In this document: piece after piece, positions 11,747 through 23,842 of the stretch
Layout: every line of letters starts with the position of its first letter
How positions within the stretch are numbered: position 1 is the first letter of the stretch
Origin: Onchidella celtica
Lineage: Eukaryota; Mollusca; Gastropoda; Systellommatophora; Onchidiidae
Direction of reading: 5' to 3'
NCBI GenBank assembly: GCA_963931925.1
Contig: OZ007579.1
Coordinates: forward strand, 48,770,771 to 48,834,770
Length of the DNA: 64,000 nucleotides
Notes under the pieces: model-generated
What the model was told of the DNA's origin: nothing
Database searches by the model: none
The model's input: only the letters and a program-made list of their open reading frames with translations
Made by a program: the position numbers and the translations under genes

Positions 11747-12112
11747 TTAAATACGTTTAATTCTACTTCCTAATAAATTATTTAATAATTGTTTTGAGTT
11801 TGAAAATGGAACTCTGTTCGTTTCTGGAGATATATTTATATCGTTTACTTTTTTTGGTTTAAAAACTTTATCAACTATAAATGTCTTAACAGCTTTTTGT
11901 CCTAAGTCAGATGCTGTTTTTTTTTTTTTTACATTTGATGCTACTTCTTTTGCAGTATCTGGTACAACTTTACTAGTAACCGCTGAAAGTAAAGAATCAA
12001 AAACACCTGATCCTTTATAGTTTTTTACAGAAATAGTTATTTTTATCGATCAAAATACTATATCCTCCATAAACATATTTTCTTTCGTGGTTTTTATTTA
12101 TCACCAACATTA
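11747..12112 (-). pseudogene. Minor-capsid-like small protein (VI/X-type), Polinton-like
   Basis: The frame starts at an ATG near 12112, contains YVYGGYSI and then, after a one-base shift near 12025, NYKGSGVFDSLLSAVTSK, and ends at a stop at 11747-11749 with a basic tail RIKRI. A KGxGxFD..LS motif followed by an Ala/Lys-rich stretch is typical of the small virion proteins of Polinton-like elements, thought to act like adenoviral pVI/pX. A 14-base A run (11918-11931 as T) and the frame shift make it non-functional. The role is inferred from motif style only. Confidence 0.45.
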
Positions 12113-12133
12113 TGAAACTTAGACTTGTCTATT

Positions 12134-13007
12134 TTATATAGCAATTTTTAGCTGTAATTTTTTATATTCTTCCTTATTAGTAATTTGTTGTCTATATAAT
12201 TCATCTATAATACTTACAATTTCATTTACAACACCTGTATTTCCTGCTTCTTTACTAGCTATTAATAATGATAATCTCTGTATTAAAGCATTAGGATCTG
12301 ATGGAAGACATCCTGTTCCGGAATAACTCACAGTAGGATTTGCTTCTATACTTCTTTGATCATAAATTTGTTTATTTTCCCAAATTGGTTTTATTATATT
12401 CATGTACTTTTGTCCTTAATTAGATTTAGGTCTTGGATTATTAGGATCATTATCGTGTTTTATGGTATTAGTAGAAAATAAAATACGTGCCTAATTAACT
12501 CAGTCCTTCTCCAAAAAAGTTTGAGGATCTCTACTTGTTATTAATTTCCACAAACCAGGTGTTCCTTCATATTTATCTTCTCCAATAATAATATCATCAT
12601 CATCAACTTTTATTTCTTTATTTCCAATATAAAATTTGTTATCTAAAGAATAAATTCCAAAAGTTTTATCCGCATTAGTTGTACCTAAGTATTTCTTTAA
12701 ATATGTTGCTGCTGTCGGACCAATTTGTTGCATTGGGGAAGAGGCAATTGCTTGTAATGCAGGTTGATTTTGTTCCATAGCAAGTGGAGTATTAAATTTA
12801 ATTTCTAGTAAAGCTTTCTTAGTTTCTTCTGTTGCTTTTTTGTGTACTTTCCGTGATAGGAGCAAATACTTTGGAAAATTCTCTTTTCATTTCAATATCT
12901 CCTACTCTTTTGCTTAAGTTACTCGATTGAATATTTCTCTTGGTTTTTAAAAATTCATTAACAAGAGCTTCATGTTTTGAAGGATCTTCAATTTTTAAAA
13001 AGGACAT
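12134..13007 (-). pseudogene. Polinton-associated protein with EGTPGLW and LPSDPNAL motifs
   Basis: The start is taken at the ATG at 13007 (MSFLKIEDP), not the upstream one, because this opening is the usual one in related proteins as I recall them. Frames in order are: an N-terminal helical part to about 12830, a one-base shift, a middle part with DKTFGIYS, KFYIGNKEIKVDD and YEGTPGLWKLITSRDP to 12500, stops at 12488-12495, then PIWENK and LPSDPNALIQRL...ASKEAGNTG to the stop at 12134. At about 290 residues it would be one protein. I know this family as an uncharacterised companion of capsid genes in animal Polinton-like elements; its function is unknown. Confidence 0.5.
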
Positions 13008-13062
13008 TTTTAATAGAATAAAAATCAAACAATTTAAAAAAGAAAAATCAAACAATTTTATA

Positions 13063-13308
13063 TTATAAGTTTTTTTTATTTTTTTTCAATGGATCATCTA
13101 TATTTAAATTTAATTCAGGATCGCTTACTTTCTTATTTTTTATTGCATTTTTCATTTCTCTAATTTTTTTTTCTTCATCTAAAATAAGTTTGAATTCTTC
13201 ATCTGAAATTTTTCCATCTTCAAGAGCATCAGAAATATAAGTTTGAATTGTATTAATTTTATATGTATCTTGTTTTCCAAATTCTTCCAAAGACTGATAA
13301 GGAGAAAT
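13063..13308 (-). pseudogene. C-terminal part of an acidic Polinton-like protein, cut by LTR C
   Basis: The open frame encodes a helical segment with GKISDEEFKLILDEE and a Lys-rich tail, with its stop at 13063. The upstream 17 residues of the apparent open frame (up to 13359) come from the LTR that starts at 13309, so they are not part of the gene. The gene thus lost its N-terminus to the LTR insertion. It sits about 50 bp upstream of the EGTPGLW gene and shares its orientation, as in a compact viral-type cluster. The function is unknown. Confidence 0.45.
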
Positions 13309-14557
13309 TGTCGCGGATCGGGATTTTGGGGAATATAGATCAAGAGGTCCGCTTCCCAATCACACGAGCACAAAAAAAAACAACAACAATTAAACAACTT
13401 TCACTCTAAAAACTAAATAAATCAATTTGAGTAACAGACTGCAAAGTTTATATATCTAACAAATTCAAAGATAAAATATACAATAGATAACAAATACAAT
13501 AGCAACTGAAAATGCTCAGCTAAGCTGAGGAGCAACTATGAAGTACTTAAGGCAATGTAATATGAAGTTATCTAAGTCACAATAAATTTACATTCAAAAG
13601 AATCCGCGCACGAGTGCGACGGATCCTGTAAGGTTTAAAGTTCTATCTCTCTTCATACTAAAACATATTTATATAGCGCCTCTGCCAGGCGCGCTCTGGT
13701 GTAGTTCACACGTGGTCGCGGGAAATGCATGTGGTCTGGCAGTACTGGTCAACAGTCTACATGTGTAGGTGGCTGTAAATTCAGTATGGAATTAAAATCT
13801 TTAGCTCACCATTCGGCCCTCACAATGTGAGGGCTGTTGATATTAGCGCTGTGGGTTTAATGCTCAAACAAGTAGGCTTGGGCTCAGGAGCGTAGATTTC
13901 TGACAATGCTCCATCACTGTACATATCAGCTCAATCGCTGCGTCTCTATGACTTCTCATCTGGCTGAGAGCTCGCCGTCCACCTCGTAAATGGATTGTCT
14001 ACATGTGGCCCAGAACTAAGTTCTGTATGGCCTTAAATACTGGACTGCATCTGCAGCTTACCGTCTAATTCCTGGATTGTGATTGGTGCAACCACTTCTA
14101 GCTCAGCTGCCGAACCGAGTTATTTTAAGTAACAGCCCTACGCAACGACCTTGGGTCGACATCAAAGGTCGAATCACTCAAGACAATAAAATGTAATTTT
14201 ATAGCAATAAATTCTTAACATGTTCAAAACCCCGAGCTTTTACTCTGGATCACGGATTTTCTGTACGTCAACAGACGTCTCAATAACATTTAATTCCTAC
14301 TCACCCCTTCCCTCTCTACTAAACCTAGTTCAAAACACGAGATATAAAAAGTGCTCAGTCATGCACACCTACGCTGTCCGTCTATCCTTCCCCACACCTT
14401 CTGTCTACCTATTAGGAAAAAAACTGTTCAAAACAAATTGTTTACGAGACCAAGTTATGCTGGCTCGCACAATAATTACGTTTGTAAAAATTACTCACTG
14501 CTCTCTCACAAAAATTTACTCAGTAGAAACATTTATGAATCAAATCTGTTCTTGACA
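13309..14557 (-). repeat. 3' LTR of LTR family C
   Basis: The minus-strand LTR is 1249 bp, starting TGTCAAGAACAG (14557) and ending CCGCGACA (13309). The purine tract just outside it (14558-14570, GGAGTGGGGGATG in reverse complement) matches those before family A and B 3' LTRs. The end region (GATTTTGGGG...CACACGAGCAC) parallels family A (GTCTTGGGGAT...ACCACACAAG), so A and C are related. No matching 5' LTR is found in the window, and GAAAT at 13304-13308 is the candidate duplication. Confidence 0.8.
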
Positions 14558-15965
14558 CATCCCCCACTCCAGTGAAAACTTAGGGTTTGAACGACATAAC
14601 TGTCTACTAACGTTGCTATGTAATAGTACTTTGGAAAGGGCTATATAGTAAAAAATATATCGTTACTGAAAGTCAAAATTAAATAAATTCTAAGAACGTG
14701 CATTATCGATGGACAATAGCATATGTATGTTTATATGCGACGTTCTGTGATAATATATAATTATTGTAGCACTTAAGAATTAAAGTGATAAACTTCTCTC
14801 ACACAGACATACTGTAAAGGCTGAAATATTGAGCAACTAGCTCATCGCTTCACTGAGCGTAATTAATACATTCATAGAACATGAACGAACAATAGTTAAT
14901 TAAAGTAATGGTATCCTGGCAGCAGTCGCTCGGTTTGCCATTTCCTCATCTCATTGACCCGCAGACAAAGGCGTCAAGGTTGTCTGAAACTCAGGTCATG
15001 GTCAGGATGGACGCTAGTGGAAAAAGGAATCACATGGAAATTTTGAGAAAGAATGTCCATAATTGGTAGGACAATATAATGTGAAACCATCCACGGTCTC
15101 CGAAAAAGGTGAAAAATGCTCAACCTCAATGTTTAACAGTCTCTATATAAAATAGCAACATATTCTGGTTTATCAGTTATAAATTTCGCCATAGTGAAGC
15201 TGAAATAACAAACGTCGACAAGATAATTAGTTTGACGTACTCTTTCAAAATCGGCGTAGCGCTCGTCTTGATTTAAGAATTATATAGCGCTTCTCGCATT
15301 CAACAATAATCTAAATCTCAATTAAATAACATTACACTTTAATCTATTTCTAATTATATCCAATCCGGGATAGATGAGGTGCCACCAGGCGATAGCAGTT
15401 AATTTAATGCGCCGTTTCCGTACGCAAGCCATGCACACGTCAAGTGTCATAGTCATCTCGGTATATAGTCATAATCGGTTCAATTCAATATCTATATCGG
15501 GTATGTTCTTAGATAACTCTTCCACTGACCGCATGGAGAGTTACAATCATAATCAGTATTCTTACTTGTCATATCTAGTATTACGTTAGATGGTCCACGA
15601 AACGCGGAAAACCATAGACATAATCGGTTGTATAAAAAAACAACAACTCCAACTCTTCAGAACTTCTTAAAACGCGACCACGCAGTGTCCTCTGTTACCA
15701 CTGCAAAAAACTCAAAACGCGAATACTCCCTTCCTTACATAACCAGTCGGTCTTACACTGCCCGTCGGTCTTACACTGCCTGCGGCCTTACACTGCCCAG
15801 AGGTCTTACACTGCATCTCGGCGTCTTACACTGCCTGTGGCCTTACACTGCCCTGAGGCCTTACACTGCCTGTAAGAAGGTTCAACAATAACACGCGAAT
15901 ACGCGATTACGCAGTGTACTACGTTAGCACTGCCAACATCTCTCAAATAATCGAAAAATACCAGG
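14558..15965 (-). mobile_element. Internal region of LTR element C, 5' part missing
   Basis: This non-coding stretch aligns in pieces with the internal regions of elements A (46640-47220) and B (28020-28560, opposite strand). Examples are TAGCGCTTCTCGCAT, GGCGATAGCAGTTAATTTAA, ATGCGCCGTTTCCGTACG and ACGCAGTGTCCTCTGTTACC. It contains a short tandem array of CTTACACTGCC units (15745-15880). Homology to A stops at AATCGAAAAATACCA (about 15962), where the element is broken, so the 5' LTR is lost. The apparent open frames over the array are not conserved as protein. Confidence 0.75.
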
Positions 15966-16776
15966 AGGAATGTGGAAGTCAGTGATTACTGTGTATAGAA
16001 ATGGGCGCCATGAGCGATAGATGTAAGTTAGGTTCATGGATTCGTAGCGAGAGTGAGTGCTGTGTGGTACGGTGGAGGTGTGTTACCGTAAGATGTGTGG
16101 TGAGTGAAAGGTGGACTATTGTGTGTACGCTTCATGGGTTGTAATGAGGGGTGAAGTGGTTAGAAATGGTATGGTATTATACCAATGTAATGTTCTTCTT
16201 GTAGGTGCCGGGGTCGGGCCGAGAAGCCACCCGCGGTGAGCGAGCAGCACAGGGGATAGGCCAGCATAGGGCCGAAGGCTACGCATAGGCCAGTGGAATG
16301 AAGCTGTCGAACAGGACAGGAGGAACGCATGAGTCGTGGTAGTCTGGCCACAGACAGGGATGTGTATAGAAATGTTAATGTGCTCTTAAGATGTACTACA
16401 TGTGATATTAATATACTGTGCCATTGAGATACTAATGTGAATTGAACTATTAACGTGCCATGGGCATGTTGAGGTGCTATTGGAAGGCTAAGGTGTTATT
16501 GCCATAGGGAGGTGCTATTGAGAGACTGCGGTGCGAAAGAAATACTAAATGTGTTATTAAGACATTGAGTGGAGAGGCTGAAGCCGAAGTGTCTTTAAAA
16601 GTAACTACCGGGTTGTGGACCCGAGGAAGAATGCTAGAGGGAAAGAAGGCCGTTGGACGGCAGTTGATTAGAATAATATAATGTATGTAATTGCACTGTT
16701 ATCTTTATCTTTATGTATAATAAATGTGTGAGTCTGATGGGTTGTTCTGTTAAGTGTTATACTTGTTCGTTCGTGA
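15966..16776. other. Unassigned sequence between LTR C and the Tc1-like gene
   Basis: GT-rich on the plus strand with repeated words such as TGCTATTG and TTAATGTGC. A splice-acceptor-like TTCTTCTTGTAG lies at 16193-16204 before a GC-rich segment (16205-16330), and AATAAATGTGTGAG at about 16717 resembles a poly(A) signal. It could be the 3' end of a transcript or an unclassified repeat; no protein is recognisable. Confidence 0.35.
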
Positions 16777-17945
16777 TTGTTGTCCTGTTATAATCATTAC
16801 ATCTCCCAGTCTGGGATTTGTGACAGGTTGCAGGAATCAGACATTGCGTCCACCCCGTCGAAAAGAGGAAGAAAGGAGAAGATAGATGATTTTGATAAGG
16901 ACGTGATAAAGCGAGAAATTGAAAGCATGTTTCAGAGGAAAGAATTTGTCACTTTGAGAAAGCTTAGATCTCATCTTCAGAAAATAAAATGGATTTCAAA
17001 TTTGAAAAACACATTTGTGGAGGATTGTTAGAAGCATGGGCTTTGCATTCAAGAAATCTTCATCCGGCAGAAACTTACTTTGTGAAAGAGCGCACCTAAT
17101 GGAAACGAGGAGTAAGTACCTGCGTCAAATAAAGGAAAAGCGCACGCATGGCTTTGATATTGTCTACCTGGACGAAACATGGGTCAATGCTCACCATACA
17201 TTATGACAAGGAATGGCAATCCAAAGACGGAAAGCACAGGAGAAATATTCCTACCAGTAAAGGTGATAGAATTATAATAGCGCATGCTGGAAGCAGAAAT
17301 CAGGGGCTCATCCAAAACTCAGAGCTCGTTTATAATTTAATTTCAACGGATAATCGAGACTATCATGCAGAAATGAATGGAACAATTTTTAAAAACTGGT
17401 TGGAACATTCCCTTCTTCCTTCACTGGACAGACCTTCATGTTTGGTTATGGACAACGCATCATACCACAACATCAAGTCAGACGATGATAAAACTGCAAC
17501 ATCCAGTAGCAAGAAAGACGATGTCAAGGCATGGCTGATGAAGGAAAATATTCCTTTCAGCTCAACTCATCTTAAACCAGAGTTGCTTTCTCTTGTGCGA
17601 AAAAATAAGAAGCCCATAATATTCGAGGTTGACAAGATTATCCATCAATTTGGACACACAAGCCTGCGATTGCCTCCTTACCATTCACATCTCAACCCCA
17701 TTGAACTCGTGTGGGCTAAAGACAAAGGGAAGGTCGCTATGGAAAATACAACGTTCAAGATGTCAGACGTCAAAAAAATTGCCCGCGCAGCTATTAAAGA
17801 AACTGACAGAGAATTTTTCACCAACTGCGAAGATCATACAATACGTTTGGAAGAAGAATATTGGCAAAACGACGGACTTAATTTCATCCAACCAAATATT
17901 ATTATCAATCCTCTGGAATCGTCGGATTCAGAGCTAGACAATTAA
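16777..17945 (+). pseudogene. Tc1/mariner-superfamily transposase with D83E spacing
   Basis: Three overlapping frames give one DDE_3-type transposase: a basic N-terminal part with SKRGRKEKIDDFDKDVI (16840-16910), a middle part ending YLDETWVNAHHT (17160-17203, first catalytic D), and the C-terminal part to 17945. The last part has VMDNASYHN (second D, about 17450) and LPPYHSHLNPIELVWA (E, about 17700). I count 83 residues between the second D and the E, against 34 in ordinary Tc1 and mariner. Shifts near 17020 and 17195 and the lack of a complete N-terminal HTH make it a pseudogene, although the last 265 codons are intact. I did not find its terminal repeats. Confidence 0.85.
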
Positions 17946-20636
17946 TCAAACATACTATCTAAACATACGGCACAACTTTATATTGACAGGCCAAATCAAT
18001 CTCGCTCCTCCTGTTGAATCAATCCCATAAACAGTTGTGTTACTATTAGGCTATGACCCTAGGCGTCTCATGGCCGCCCTGTTACGCCTGTTTGCTACGC
18101 CACTGACAAACCAGCGCGATAATGCAGTCAAAATGACATTACAGTAAATATTCTTCAATCTGCTGTTATCTGAAAGAAAAAAAGCCGAAAAGATCAAAGG
18201 AATTCACCGCTTTGAGAAAACCATAAAAGCTGCAAATTTCATTTTTCGGATTCATAACGTCATTGAAATTCTAACACTGCGTGCAAAATCTCAAATTTGA
18301 ATGTAAAGTCTTTTTTGAGAAAATAAAGTTTTTCTGTGGACGTGAATTTTGGAACGAACTTTAATACATGTGCAAGATGAGAGTATCTGAATTATCCCCT
18401 CTAAAGCCGATTATTGTATTATGTAAACATGCAAAATACAATCATTTCTTTTCCTTTGACAAGCGTACCGCAGTGAGAGATTGTATTTGACAGTCCATGA
18501 TTAAATTTGGCTTGGTTTGACTAAATGAGCTATGCAATCGCCCCATGCTGAGTTATAATTTTTGAAATAACACTAACAAAACAGTTCTGTCCACTGTGAC
18601 AACACTGACAAACGCACATGCCAACTAAAGGAAACAACTGAACACGTTATGTTTTCAACTATCAGGTCTTAAAGATGGAGTTGTCGGGCCATTTCTGTGT
18701 GAGACAAGGCTGGGAACATACTGCCGTTTGGATTTTTACAAAGTTAAGCATGTCAGTATTAGGAGATGATGTGACAGCAATCGTGACCCACTAGTTTTTA
18801 AGGAAGGAAAGAGGATCTAAAAGGCGACATCCAATTTTTTAAAACCCTGTACAGCTTTTTTTTCTTTGCACACACCAAAATCCATGATTAATGAAATTTA
18901 GTTGGACTAAATGACCCAATATAATTAGTAATAATATATGCAATCTCTCCCTGCTGAGTTATGATTTTGAAAAACACTAAACAGCAGTGATGTCCACCAC
19001 GACCACACTCAAAAACACACAGAAATATAAAATTATGGAATTTCTCCAACTTTGACCATTTATAACTCATAAAAACTACCAATCTGAGAGTGCTATCAAT
19101 AAAGACCCTGTTGCTGTTGCCAACCACGGAAAAATACAATTTATAATATGGGAAAACAATCTAAGTTAAATTCATGCAAAACGTTTGTTGTGTTTGCAGC
19201 TTCTTTGTGTTGCTTTCTCTCGTCTCCAATCCCCCTCTTGGTGCTGCGCCATGAATTAACCTTACGCAAACGCCAGCGTCGTGTGCCTCATTAAGATTTG
19301 GCCCTGTGGTGCGAATCTAGTGACTTCCTGATGCGCCTCAGTGTGTCCTGTCCTGTGTCTCTCGTGGCCCTGTGAAGCTTCTCCAAAGACCCTACGGTTC
19401 GCCCTCGGTATGGTAAGATTATGGATCCTTATCGCGGTAGGCACCAGCTGAAAAAGAAGAACGGAGAGAACATGAGACTACAAGGGAGCTAACTGCTTTT
19501 TCCTCCCAGTCCTAGGGTTTTCCTAGGTTCTTTCCCTTTATATGCTTATACTTGAAATTCTACGAACTAGTTCGATGGGTTAGCGTTAGTAGTGAATATA
19601 ATGATATTGGTGAGGACATTGGCAATGGTAATCATCTTACCATAAAGGAACTAAGGCGTCCAGTGCAATCATGAAAGACTTTTTAACCATGGAGCCGCAA
19701 ATTCCACAAACCTTCATATCATTATGCACAGAAAGACGTGAAGGTGCAGGTGGGCATTTTGTTCTTGGAGTTCACTTTATAATTATTTTTCATACTTTCG
19801 TTAATTTTGAGCCACAACTGAATTGAACAGAAGAAAATGTTCCTAAATGAATCACTCTTTACACACTGCTGGCTGAAAATCAACTTCATCACATCTGTTT
19901 TGTGACAAAAAGATCAATTAGTCTTTGATTCGAAATCGAGGTCATCTAGATGTATGCAGCTGGGCCTGGTACAAGAAAAATGTGCACGATTTATCTTGCC
20001 CGGGTCGGCTAATAATGATAATAATTCAACAGGGGTTCCATTTTAAACACACATTTAGTAATTTATTGTGATAATAATTGATTGCGATTTTCATTGTATT
20101 TGCACTTCAAGATAAGGTTATTCACAAATTAGGCCCCAGTATTTACGAAAAGAGACAAAAGTGGATAAATAATTAAGCCAAGTACACCTCAGAGTTATAT
20201 TATTGTAGTAGTCCACAAAACTTTCTATGTCGGGAATAGATTTACTGTCATTCTATCTGGCCATCAATTGTACATTGACAAGAGAGACCTTTAGGTGAAA
20301 CTATGGCAAATTGTTTTCCTGCACTTTGGGGTTTTTTCATTCACAAAACTATTCGAAGAATATGTAGACGAGAAGACAGTAGGCATAAGAGATGTCAAGT
20401 ATAGGAAAGTATGGGGAAGGCTGGAGATGAAATATTTATATTTACGCGGGAGAGAGAATTGGACTTTGGGTTTGGAGAAATCACAAGATATACGTCATAT
20501 TGTGCTAGAAAAAAGGAAGACGAAAGACAGAATGCAACACAATGATAAGACCGAAGGAGATCCTATTAGAAGTTTCCATCAAACATCCGCAAAGATGAGA
20601 AAGACAGAAATAATGGTACGGATAGAGATTAGATTG
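17946..20636. other. No gene; diverged internal duplication
   Basis: A diverged direct duplication is seen at about 18496-18630 and 18881-19025 (CCATGATTAA, GACTAAATGA, GCAATC, TGCTGAGTTAT, AACACTAA, CCAC in the same order). The open frames at 19262-19444 and 20295-20648 have no recognised domain, and the latter runs into the microsatellite. Confidence 0.45.
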
Positions 20637-21137
<501 letters not shown>

Positions 21138-22086
21138 TGGCAGACATACAGATAGTTGAAGAAACTTACAGTCAGTCAAAAAGTAACGACGTAATTTCAT
21201 CATTACAGTGTGATAATACGTAAACATGAAACAAATATCAGGAATAATCATAGTAAAATCTGTTTAATCATAATATTCAAATTATAAAACAAGAGCACAA
21301 TATAATATTATGTAGACAGTTTATATGAAGTGGCCATGCAGTATTTTCGTACTCGATATTCTCATGAAACATCACATTTCTGAGGACGCACTGTCTGGAA
21401 GGAACAAAGGTTAATTATTCATTTTCATAAGAGAAAAATCTACTGTGACAAGTAACGTCGTACAAGTTGGTCACTGTGAAATCACAGACCTCAAATATGG
21501 TCTCAGCTTCTTGTTTTTGAGGTGTAAAACTGGCCAAAGGGAGAGCTGCAAATATTGGGGCATGACAGTGGTTTCATTTTGGACCTTTTAATACCAAATT
21601 CGAAAAGTCTGAATAGCTAACCTCTAAAGAAAGAGTAAAATCTGCATTAAATTTATTCCAGCAGAAAAAATCAAATTTAAAAGAAACAAAGTTGGAAAAT
21701 ATTGCCTATTATTTTGAAATTTGTTACATTAAATTCAGGTTTCTCAAGCACAACATTTCAAATCGGATAAGTTGTTAAATTTTTGAGTGTTCACGCACTG
21801 CAGCCCCATTTAGTTAAGTATTGCAGTTATTCTCAAATAATGTAAAGCCTCTGGTAAGGGCATATGTCTCCATAGAGGCATACACATAGGTAGGGATACT
21901 CAGTTGTACTGCTCTCTGGGTCCACGGTTACGGTAGAAAAAATATGAAAAACTTATGTGGATCTAAGTTTGTTCTATGTATCAGAGAGTATAGATGTATA
22001 GAGAGGTTTCGCTATTGGTCGATTTGCACTACGAGACACGGGAGGCTCCGCGAAACCGTTGTTAGCATGGACCGGAAAATAGGTCG
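21138..22086. other. No gene recognised
   Basis: AT-rich single-copy-looking sequence. The small overlapping frames at 21944-22159 on both strands lack domains. Confidence 0.45.
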
Positions 22087-22330
22087 CTGCGGTAAACAAT
22101 ACCCGTTTGTGCTTTGCCAAGCGGCGTAGGAGCTTACAAACGGCTGCAAACAGTTTCAATCAGCCCAAAAATTTGAACAAACCACAGTAAACAGATGTGC
22201 ACGCTATCTTTGGTGAAGAAGGTCTCTTTCAATTCTTCTATTTCTTGTTAACCACCATGACCTAGTTTCGCGATTTGGTCCAAGTGAGATCTCTCTATAA
22301 ATCTATACACTCTGTATGTATTCTTAGACA
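22087..22330 (+). repeat. Dispersed repeat, second copy of 8066-8720, without the MITE
   Basis: Matches the 8-kb copy from GCGGTAAACAATACC to the CTCTATAAATCTATACACTC region. At TTTGGTCCAAGTGAGATCT it reads straight through the point where the 8-kb copy carries the 414-bp MITE. Confidence 0.75.
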
Positions 22331-22408
22331 TGGGCCGAAGAAAAATATTTTAGAGTTACCTTTCCTTGCCTGCCAAGAAAAATAATCGTTCGTCTCTCCA
22401 GACAGCAA

Positions 22409-22464
<56 letters not shown>

Positions 22465-22497
22465 GTCGATCTGTCGATCTATCTATCTATCTATCTA

Positions 22498-22551
<54 letters not shown>

Positions 22552-22620
22552 CGTCCGTCCGTCCGTCCGTCCATCCATCCATCCATCCATCCATCCATCC
22601 ATCCATCCATCCATCCATCC

Positions 22621-22693
<73 letters not shown>

Positions 22694-22705
22694 ATCTATC
22701 TATTC
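22409..22705. repeat. Compound tetranucleotide microsatellite
   Basis: Blocks in order: ATCT (22409-22463), mixed ATCT/GTCGATCT (22463-22498), GTCT (22499-22545), GTCC (22546-22572), ATCC (22572-22620), ATCT (22620-22700). Each step changes one base of the unit. The open frame across it is a repeat artefact. Confidence 0.95.
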
Positions 22706-23309
22706 CCTCAGCCCCTATATCAGATGTGGTTGAATGTGTGTTTTTTAAAGAATTACATTTGCGCATCATTGCGGTCTATTAAAGATAAATATTAAATTCA
22801 CTTTTTTTTTCCCATGATGCTGATTTTCCTCATTGAAAATGACACTGAACTCTTTGTAATCTTACAACTCTATTCTGTCACTAGTCACTAACCAGATTAG
22901 AATAGAAAGCGAAACTGGTATACTGAATGAAAATTACAGTTTTCGCCTGGTAACTTGATAAAAGTCCTTACAAAGCAATATAATTATAATTATATTACGT
23001 CTCAGGAACAACACAGACAACAAAGAATGGCGATGGACCAGAGACAAATATCCAACCCGGAAGGCAAATCACAAAATCTGCTTATCAAAAACTGCATAAA
23101 TGATTGTATAAAGAAAGAGGGCCAGATATGCTATTTATCTGAAGTAAATGCATACGACGGTCCTGTATACATGTAAAAATAATATTCTAACAAAGACCCA
23201 AAATCAAATCGATTTTTAGGTAAGACTAAATCGCAAAAAAACATAATCTATGCTGACTCAATAAATTACTAAACGAAGGAAAATCATTGGATATGTTTTG
23301 GAGGGGGGA

Positions 23310-23465
23310 GGGGTCCACTATGCAGGGATGGATGGATGGCTGAGTGGGTAGATGGATGGATGGATGATGGATGGATTGATGGGATGGGTGGATCAATGAA
23401 CAGATTGCTGGATGGGTGGGTGAGTGGATGAATGGATCGATGAATGGAGGATAGATGGATATAAT
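23310..23465. repeat. Degenerate GGAT/ATGG repeat
   Basis: Imperfect GATGGATGGATG units with GGGTGG variants; no gene. It is preceded by 600 bp (22706-23309) in which nothing was recognised. Confidence 0.85.
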
Positions 23466-23842
23466 ACTCAGAGTGTATAACCTGGGTGTGATCCAGCTCC
23501 CATAGACTGTAGTAATGGAGGCCGCATCTAATACCTACTTTTAAGGATACGTTCCCTAACTTGATAATAAATAGCGAGTAATAAAACTGCTGCGTCATGG
23601 CCAGTCATCTTAAAGGTTTCAATGATGTACAAACTGTCCACTGACTAAACGCGCAGCATTAATACATCATTACCAACATTCTGCGCCACAACCACTACCA
23701 GCCAGGTTTTCCATGATGATAAACACAACCACGATATCTGTTGTTATCATGTCCTCATCAACCAATTTTGCCAAAACTGCTCTAGTTATAATGATAATAT
23801 ATAATTTTAGGCTGTATGAATTTAGTGTTCATTTCTTTTACA

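Larger units (their letters stand above)
11700..13308 (-). mobile_element. Polinton/adintovirus-like fragment
   Basis: Three adjacent minus-strand coding remnants with very AT-rich composition resemble a gene cluster that I associate with Polinton/Maverick (adintovirus-like) elements: a short acidic protein, a protein with an EGTPGLW motif, and a small glycine/lysine-rich minor-capsid-like protein. No polymerase, integrase, ATPase or major capsid gene is in the window. The upstream end is cut at 13308 by LTR element C. The link to Polintons is from memory of family resemblance, so it is moderate. All frames are damaged. Confidence 0.5.

Noticed and set aside
13309-13359. N-terminal MGSGPLDLYSPKSRSA of the acidic Polinton-like open frame
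   Set aside because: It is encoded by the LTR of element C that interrupts the gene.
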